From Chitinophaga barathri (GTDB lineage: Bacteria; Bacteroidota; Bacteroidia; Chitinophagales; Chitinophagaceae), in contig NZ_RMBX01000002.1 in NCBI RefSeq assembly GCF_003807585.1, positions 496,001 through 560,000 of the forward strand: a DNA stretch of 64,000 nt. The letters are read 5' to 3'. A model generated the notes under the pieces. It ran no database searches. It saw nothing but the letters and a program-made list of their open reading frames with translations, and was not told where the DNA came from. Shown piece after piece: positions 58,969-64,000 of the stretch (the first letter of the stretch is position 1; each line of letters starts with the position of its first letter). Made by a program: the position numbers and the translations under genes.

Positions 58969-59465
58969 GATAGCTTGTCCACCGAAACATCCGGGGTATC
59001 TTTTTCGGTATCCAGGATGAGATGAGGCTTAAAAGGGATCTCATACGGATCGTTGATACCGCTGAGGTTATATAACTTTTGCGGATGCCCGTCTGGCAAC
59101 AGGGCCCTTTTATACAGCTCCTTGGTATCCCTGCGGATGAGCTCAGGCAGGGAACAATCCAGGTACACCGTACGGGCGCCGTACAGCTGTTCCATTTCAA
59201 GGCGGATGGATTCAAAGGGGTTGATGGCAGCCATCACCACCGTAACACCGTTGCGGCTGAGCAGGTTGCCGACATAACCGAGCCGGCGGATATTTTCCTT
59301 GCGGTCATTAGCGGAGAAACCAAGGTCCCTGGACAGCACGCGCCTGCAATCATCTCCGTCCAGCAATTCAGCAGGGCGGCCTTCAGCGAGGCAGCGGGCT
59401 TTTAATAATTCCCCGATAGTTGTTTTACCGGAACCGGATAGGCCGGTGAGCTGTATGAGGGGCAT
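58944..59465 (-). CDS. cysC: Adenylylsulfate (APS) kinase
   Basis: 173 residues. Walker A TGLSGSGKTTIGELLKARC at residues 7-25, LLDGDDCRRVLSRDLGFSANDRKENIRRLGYVGNLL (the D-G-D and DRxxNIRR APS-binding motifs), VVMAAINPFESIRLEMEQ, and TVYLDCSLPELIRRDTKELYKRAL with the following LSGINDPYEIP lid. It makes PAPS from APS and ATP. The usual FISPYR segment reads AINPFESIR, so the serine phosphorylated in some enzymes is absent here. It is not beside cysD/N, and its neighbour is a sulfotransferase, pointing to sulfation and not assimilation. Confidence 0.93.
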   Translation of the reverse strand: MPLIQLTGLSGSGKTTIGELLKARCLAEGRPAELLDGDDCRRVLSRDLGFSANDRKENIRRLGYVGNLLSRNGVTVVMAAINPFESIRLEMEQLYGARTVYLDCSLPELIRRDTKELYKRALLPDGHPQKLYNLSGINDPYEIPFKPHLILDTEKDTPDVSVDKLSHFIRNCK

Positions 59466-59642
59466 ATGTGAATTTAGTGAATGTTCTTTTTACGTAACTA
59501 CCAAACAATTCCCACTGCGGTATTGTTTCAGTAGGATATAGAAACCGGTGTTTTTACACCTTCTTCAACCATTGCCTGCCCATCCAATTTTTTCTGCCGA
59601 CTAGCTTAATTCTACTGATTCTGTCACTTAATTCCTGCTTCC

Positions 59643-60596
59643 ATGCCTTTGAATCAAACCGAAGGGATTTTGCTGGGGCCTGCATTCCAGTTCGGCAAAA
59701 CGATTCCCTCCAACCAGCCAGGCAGCCTTGTACAGGATGCGTGTGTATCTTATTGCCAGCATTCGTCCGGGCAAATATTTGCCCAGCATTTTTCCGACCA
59801 GTACACCAGCGGCTGGCTTTACCATTTTGAAACGGAAGCCGCTTTTACTATTCCCCTGCATTTGCAGCAGACGTCCGTAGTCATGATCTACAACCTTGAA
59901 GGCGAGGCCATGCTTCAGACCCGGCAACACAGCCCACTGCCGTTGCCTGGCAGTCATTATACGCTCCTGAGCCTTCAGCCGGATCAGCACAGCCTCCGCC
60001 TGCAACCAGGGCATAACCGCATACTGCTGTTGCAGCTCGGCCCCAGCATATTCAGCCAGCTGGATGAAACCTGCATCAGCAATCCCTACGAAGCTCCCCG
60101 CCCGGGCCCTCTCCATACAAACAGCCTTCAGCAATTGGCCGAGCTGGAACAAACACAGCTTAGCGGGGAAATATGGCGGCTAAAACGCCAGGTGCTACTG
60201 CTGAACCTTCTCTTTAAAACCCTCGACGAAATGGGGGCCGCTTACCGCAAGGAAGACACCAGCATTTACCACCGCGACTACCTGACGTATAAAAAAGTGA
60301 AAGACTACATCAGCGAAAACATCGACAAAAAACTGTCCATCCAGATACTGGCCAACCGCTTCGGGATACAGCCCACCCAACTGCGGCGTGGTTACAAAAA
60401 GATCTTCCATCATCACCTGGCAGATTACATCCGGGAACTGCGCCTGGAAAGAGCCCGGAAGCTGCTGGAGAAAACCGAACTGCCGGTGCATGAGATCGCC
60501 TGGGAAGTGGGGTACGAAAGTGCGGCGGGGTTTTCGAGGGTGTTTTCGAATTATTATAAGTTGTCACCAAAAGATTTCAGGAGGGAGGCGGTGTGA
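59643..60596 (+). CDS. AraC-family transcriptional regulator
   Basis: 317 residues. The N-terminal half is a sensor domain (SGWLYHFETEAAFTIPLHLQ, MIYNLEGEAML, SLQPDQHSLRLQPGHNRILLL). Residues about 215-317 form the AraC domain: VKDYISENIDKKLSIQILANRFGIQPTQLRRGYKKIF, then LPVHEIAWEVGYESAAGFSRVFSNYY and LSPKDFRREA. The layout is that of PchR-like regulators of Bacteroidota. It is divergent from the APS kinase gene (178 bases apart) and may control it or the AspH/sulfotransferase operon. Confidence 0.92.
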   Translation: MPLNQTEGILLGPAFQFGKTIPSNQPGSLVQDACVSYCQHSSGQIFAQHFSDQYTSGWLYHFETEAAFTIPLHLQQTSVVMIYNLEGEAMLQTRQHSPLPLPGSHYTLLSLQPDQHSLRLQPGHNRILLLQLGPSIFSQLDETCISNPYEAPRPGPLHTNSLQQLAELEQTQLSGEIWRLKRQVLLLNLLFKTLDEMGAAYRKEDTSIYHRDYLTYKKVKDYISENIDKKLSIQILANRFGIQPTQLRRGYKKIFHHHLADYIRELRLERARKLLEKTELPVHEIAWEVGYESAAGFSRVFSNYYKLSPKDFRREAV

Positions 60597-60946
60597 GGAA
60601 TTTTTATGGGCATCCTAAGCATAGAAAGTTAATGCTTTCATTTGATTGATTTCCCACAAAACCAGAATACCTCTTTCGCAAAAGAATAAAATTTGTAAAG
60701 AAATTGCTCCATTTTCATCCTCCTATCCTGCAGCATACGTGTAAATTATACGCTAAGTGAAATTCTTGCAACGCTGCCGGTCATTTCGGCAATTTTTTAA
60801 TCAATGTGAAAATCTAGATTTACACTAGTAATCGAGAGAAAATCAGACATGAATGTTCCAGAGCATCGCATCTTACTGCACGTAACTTTTTCATTACAAC
60901 GCATCAAGCTCCAGTTATAATTTGTCCAACTTTAAAACCATATTCT
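60597..60946. other. AT-rich intergenic region
   Basis: A 350-base stretch without a gene. A TATAATTTG at about 60916 resembles a promoter for the MauE-like gene (one base longer than TAnnTTTG). Nothing else is recognisable. Confidence 0.35.
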
Positions 60947-61399
60947 ATGCTCCGCAGATGGATCATGGAGATTATCGTCCTCCTTTTATTTTCTCTTTTT
61001 GTATACGCGGCTACATCTAAATTAATGGATTATAAGGTTTTCCTCGTCCAGATGAATGACCAGCCGTTTGACGATAAATTTTCTATTCTTTTAGTTTGGG
61101 GACTTCCCGCCTTGCAATATCTCATAGCCGGCTTATTAATCTTCAGGCGCACTTTACTGGCTGGCCTATATGGGTCCCTGGCATTAATGTTAATCTTTAC
61201 TGTTTATATCACTCTTATCAAGTTAAACTTCTTTAACCATATCCCCTGCTCCTGTGGCGGGGTGATCAAGCAATTTACATGGACTGAGCATTTATATTTT
61301 AACCTATTCTTTATCATCATAAGTCTCGCTGGGATTGTCTTCCATAAATGGCTTCGAAGAAACGTGAAGCCCACATTTGAAAAAATCCAACTATCATAA
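60947..61399 (+). CDS. MauE/DoxX-like four-helix membrane protein
   Basis: 150 residues (or 144 from a second in-frame ATG). Four hydrophobic helices: IIVLLLFSLFVYAATSKLMDY, LLVWGLPALQYLIAGLLIF, GLYGSLALMLIFTVYITLIKL and LYFNLFFIIISLAGIVFHKWL. Between helices three and four is HIPCSCGGVIKQFTWTEHL, the cysteine pair typical of Bacteroidota MauE-like proteins. MauE helps form disulfides in methylamine dehydrogenase, and relatives resemble VKOR/DsbB-like oxidoreductases. The next gene encodes a small secreted protein with two cysteines, a possible client. Confidence 0.8.
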   Translation: MLRRWIMEIIVLLLFSLFVYAATSKLMDYKVFLVQMNDQPFDDKFSILLVWGLPALQYLIAGLLIFRRTLLAGLYGSLALMLIFTVYITLIKLNFFNHIPCSCGGVIKQFTWTEHLYFNLFFIIISLAGIVFHKWLRRNVKPTFEKIQLS

Positions 61400-61420
61400 A
61401 TCTACACTTTAAAGGTTTGA

Positions 61421-61450
61421 AAGCCGTTCCTGCTAAAAACGGCTTGTTTT
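61421..61450 (+). terminator. Intrinsic terminator after the mauE-like gene
   Basis: AAGCCGTT / AACGGCTT stem followed by GTTTT, 22 bases past the stop. The following small gene therefore probably has its own promoter. Confidence 0.75.
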
Positions 61451-61512
61451 ACTCTCCATTAACACATACTCTCAATTTATTTACTCTCACAATTAATTAA
61501 ATCGCTTTTAAC

Positions 61513-61791
61513 ATGAAAAAAATTAAACTGGCTGTATTAGCCCTGGGCTTACTTATGGGTTTTGCGGGTGCATATGGCAAATCGAAGAAGGCCGTTTATA
61601 CATACTGGGCACAACCTAATGCTTCAACAACAGGTGTGCATGTATACGTGAGTGCAACTCCCCCTTCAGCTCAGTGCGTAGGAGGAAGCTCCTATGCATA
61701 TATATGCAGATTTTCATCTGAGGAGGTTTTTAGTCCTGGAGAAATGGCATGGGTTTCCGAATCTGTTATCATTAGTACGTATGGCAACTAA
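61513..61791 (+). CDS. Small secreted two-cysteine protein (DUF6520-like)
   Basis: 92 residues. Signal peptide MKKIKLAVLALGLLMGFAGA, then a short mature chain rich in Tyr, Ser and Val with two cysteines (SAQCVGGSSY and AYICRFSSEE), spaced like a disulfide. The layout matches the DUF6520 group of Bacteroidota, usually beside MauE-like or SusC/D genes. Function unknown. Three ACTCTC repeats lie in its leader (61451, 61468, 61483). Confidence 0.65.
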   Translation: MKKIKLAVLALGLLMGFAGAYGKSKKAVYTYWAQPNASTTGVHVYVSATPPSAQCVGGSSYAYICRFSSEEVFSPGEMAWVSESVIISTYGN

Positions 61792-61824
61792 AAAACGCAC
61801 TTGAGGGCATTTTAAAATCACCAA

Positions 61825-63222
61825 CTATCTCTCATTCTGGGCGATTCCGGTTTTATCAATTTCATCTTGTGGAATGGGGTATACATACTTCAAGTCATTT
61901 GGTAGTAACGTAAGTATTTGCCCATTCATTTTCCTTTTTATAGTGATGGCAAATCTAGGGTCGGTGTTGAGCCGTCTTAGATCTTGCCATCTTAATTGTG
62001 CTGTAAATGAAAGCTCCTTTTTACGTTCAGCGAGAATCTTAAATAAGAGGGAATCTGCATTATCCGTATAATAATTTAAATACTTTCCTTGTTCAAATCG
62101 GTTGACTAATAGTTTATTTAAGTCTTTTAGTGATGCCGAAATATCATTCAGCCTTGCATTGCATTCAGCTCTGGTTAAATAAATCTCGTTTATTCCTAAT
62201 CCACAAAAATTAAATCCGACTCCAGCGTAAGTACCTCTGAACTTAATTTGATTTACCCCCTGGTTTTCAAAAAAATATCTTTTCCTAAGATCGTCCTCAT
62301 CATAAGACATATATAAAATGGTATCCACAAACCCTTGATTAAAATTGTAATCTGGTATAATACCTGTATATCCGATGCCTTCACCATAAAAAATTATCTC
62401 TTTATTACCCACCCTAAAAGCAGGAAATCTGTATTCTATTGCCAAAGAAGGAATTCCCTCATTGAAATTCAATAATTCATCATTAACTGCAAATGAGGAA
62501 TCGCAAAATTCCTTCCCTTTTAAATAATCCGACATATTTAGATAAATCCTTGCCAATAGAGCAAAAGCAGCTTGTCTTGATGGGCGGGTTTTATATTTGG
62601 AAACTAAAGGCAACAAAGGGATGGCGAGCATCAAATCATTAATTATTTGCTCGTAGGTAACTTTGAGACTCGACCTTTGTTTAATTTCATGAATATCAGA
62701 AGTTAACTTTAAGCTTAGCCCCAAATCACTGGTAGCTGTTAGCTCATTGTATTGCTTGCAAAAAATACTTGCAAGTTCAAAATATGCCATTGATCTGAAA
62801 AACAAAGCCTGCCCTTTTACATTATTAAAATCTGCTTGTTGGCCTGGAGTTATTTCTAAATCTTTCAATCCATCTAAAACAATATTAGCATAACTGATTT
62901 TAATGTACCCACTAGTATAATCTAGAGAAGGTCTGTTTTCAAAAATATCCGGGCTCCAGATGTAAGAATTTCTTTCAGTTGGCAATGTATTATTATAGTA
63001 TTGCTCAGAAAGAAAATAGTGATCACAGCCCAGCTGGCCAATACTCGGATAATTGGCATTAAGAATAGTTGTATTATCCAGTACTGCCTGAAGAACATTT
63101 AAATTCTCTAAGGTAGTTTCGTCACGATTCCTTGGAACGTCTAACCATTCGCCTTGCTTCTTACAACTTACAATACAAATATCACTAATAAGGCAGGCCA
63201 GTATTATTATTAGTTTTTTCAT
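61825..63222 (-). CDS. SusD/RagB-family outer-membrane lipoprotein
   Basis: 465 residues, AT-richer than the other SusD genes here. Lipoprotein leader MKKLIIILACLISDICIVSC with lipidated cysteine at residue 20. SusD marks: VPRNRDETTLENLNVLQAVLD, GQALFFRSMAYFELASIFCKQYN, AAFALLARIYLNMSDYLKGKEFCDS, and the C-terminal LTRAECNARLNDISASLKDLNKLL, ILAERKKELSFTAQLRWQDLRRL and YVYPIPQDEIDKTGIAQNE. This short, SusD-like_3 type usually pairs with a SusC carrying a FecR-linked domain. Its susC starts outside the window and ends 4 bases upstream. Confidence 0.92.
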   Translation of the reverse strand: MKKLIIILACLISDICIVSCKKQGEWLDVPRNRDETTLENLNVLQAVLDNTTILNANYPSIGQLGCDHYFLSEQYYNNTLPTERNSYIWSPDIFENRPSLDYTSGYIKISYANIVLDGLKDLEITPGQQADFNNVKGQALFFRSMAYFELASIFCKQYNELTATSDLGLSLKLTSDIHEIKQRSSLKVTYEQIINDLMLAIPLLPLVSKYKTRPSRQAAFALLARIYLNMSDYLKGKEFCDSSFAVNDELLNFNEGIPSLAIEYRFPAFRVGNKEIIFYGEGIGYTGIIPDYNFNQGFVDTILYMSYDEDDLRKRYFFENQGVNQIKFRGTYAGVGFNFCGLGINEIYLTRAECNARLNDISASLKDLNKLLVNRFEQGKYLNYYTDNADSLLFKILAERKKELSFTAQLRWQDLRRLNTDPRFAITIKRKMNGQILTLLPNDLKYVYPIPQDEIDKTGIAQNER

Positions 63223-63225
63223 AAC

Positions 63226-64000
63226 TTAAAATTTCACAACTAAGCCGCTTGTAATGGAAAAAGGAACTGGAATGCTCTGACTGCTCATCTGATTGGATAA
63301 ATCTGGATCCAGCTTATGTTTATTTGCACACCAAATGATTCCAACATTATTTAGGCTTGCATACAACTCAACAAAATCTACGGGAAGCCTGGCTTTTGTT
63401 GCTTTAGAAATATGGTATGCAATACGAATATCCTGAAGCCTGATGTGATCCCCGCGTTCAACCAATACTTCAGAGAATTGATAAAATAAGTTCCGCGAAT
63501 CGTTAAATGGATAAGTTAGCGACGGAACATTGGTGGTTAATTCATCTCCTGATTCCCTCCACCTTTTTGAATAATCCACATGCATACCCTGATTCAAAAC
63601 CCCTATATAGTTTAGATTTACAGAAGTACGTCTAAAATAATACCCAAGTTTGAAAATTAGATTCCATGAAACTGAAAATCCTTTAAATTCAAAATCATTC
63701 CTAAAGGAACCAAATACTGTTGGAACTCCCGACCCGTGAAAGACTAAGCTATCAGGGTTCGTTCTCAGTATAGCATTATAATCCTTACTTGCTATTCCAT
63801 TTATATATCCCATTGGGTCACCATTCTGAGGATCTATTCCCGCCCATTTATAGCTTAAAATGCCCCTTAAGGGTTTCCCCTTGATGTTTAACAACGAAAA
63901 GGCTGCATCTTTAATCATAATTGAACTTGCGGTATTTGAGGGAATATCAATCCGGGTAATTTCATCGTTTAATGTACTTAATAACAGAGTGGTGTTCCAA
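63226..64000 (-). CDS. SusC/RagA-family TonB-dependent transporter, C-terminal part
   Basis: The frame remains open to the window edge, so the gene starts beyond it. The visible 257 codons are the last barrel strands: WNTTLLLSTLNDEITRID, LLNIKGKPLRGILSYKWAGI, DPQNGDPMGYINGI, VFGSFRNDFEFKGFSVSWNL, FKLGYYFRR, RWRESGDELTTNVPSLTY and FSEVLVERGDHIRLQDIRIAY, ending SGLVVKF. The GDxxRLQDIRIAY stretch and terminal aromatic are diagnostic of SusC-like barrels. Pairs with the SusD encoded 4 bases downstream. Confidence 0.9.
   Translation of the reverse strand, partial: WNTTLLLSTLNDEITRIDIPSNTASSIMIKDAAFSLLNIKGKPLRGILSYKWAGIDPQNGDPMGYINGIASKDYNAILRTNPDSLVFHGSGVPTVFGSFRNDFEFKGFSVSWNLIFKLGYYFRRTSVNLNYIGVLNQGMHVDYSKRWRESGDELTTNVPSLTYPFNDSRNLFYQFSEVLVERGDHIRLQDIRIAYHISKATKARLPVDFVELYASLNNVGIIWCANKHKLDPDLSNQMSSQSIPVPFSITSGLVVKF

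Noticed and set aside
61451..61488. Three ACTCTC repeats before the small secreted protein gene
   Set aside because: Short, unevenly spaced (17 and 15 bases) and with no known regulator motif. Noted in the gene entry but not claimed as an operator.
1..64000. CRISPR arrays, rRNA genes, complete insertion sequences, replication origin
   Set aside because: No regularly spaced repeats, no rRNA-like sequence, no intact transposase and no DnaA-box cluster were seen.

Overview
The window looks like the chromosome of a member of the Bacteroidota, most likely Chitinophagaceae (Chitinophaga-like). The basis is three SusC/SusD outer-membrane pairs, a FecR anti-sigma factor, a Bacteroidetes-type ECF sigma factor, TAnnTTTG promoter boxes, weak Shine-Dalgarno sequences, and a carbohydrate-enzyme set (GH92, GH144, GH88) typical of soil glycan degraders. 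Assignments come from reading motifs and remembered family features. No database search was run.

Layout. 1-6.6 kb: the C-terminal end of a LacI regulator, a membrane protein with beta-helix-like repeats, a secreted PPC-domain protein, a TipA-like MerR regulator, and a YciI (DGPF) protein with its ECF42-type sigma factor. 6.7-13.2 kb (minus): a SusC-SusD operon followed by a secreted TIM-barrel isomerase-like protein and a secreted beta-propeller protein. 13.7-18.6 kb: pyridoxal kinase, GH92 mannosidase with a divergent AraC regulator, and an alpha/beta hydrolase. 18.8-31.8 kb (plus): a long compact cluster of FecR, SusC with STN domain, SusD, Gfo/Idh/MocA oxidoreductase, MFS transporter, Rieske oxygenase, FAD/NAD reductase with BFD domain, PfkB kinase and SIS-domain protein. 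It is met head-on by a minus-strand phytanoyl-dioxygenase/ECF sigma pair. This is the strongest candidate for an undescribed catabolic system. 33.3-39.2 kb: GH144-type glucanase, AraC regulator, GMC oxidoreductase, a frameshifted small gene and an S41 peptidase.

39.3-46.1 kb is an AT-rich accessory island full of broken genes: an exonuclease remnant, a large protein with a PD-(D/E)XK nuclease C-terminus, a multiply frameshifted gene, a HEPN protein with an RNEIVH motif, and a SIR2 fragment fused back-to-back with a serine recombinase that lacks its catalytic domain. It looks like a decayed defence/mobile island. Two identical tRNA-Asp genes follow.

46.6-57 kb is housekeeping and small operons: lipoproteins, a methyltransferase, GH88 with a perfect LacI-type operator, a thermonuclease, a thioesterase, a cysteine-free redoxin, YceI with a divergent HxlR regulator and operators, a LOG protein and a secreted protein. 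57.4-60.6 kb holds an AspH-type hydroxylase overlapping a sulfotransferase, a convergent APS kinase and a divergent AraC regulator, which together suggest a hydroxylation/sulfation module. 60.9-64 kb has a MauE-like membrane protein, a small secreted two-cysteine protein, and a SusD/SusC pair whose SusC runs out of the window.
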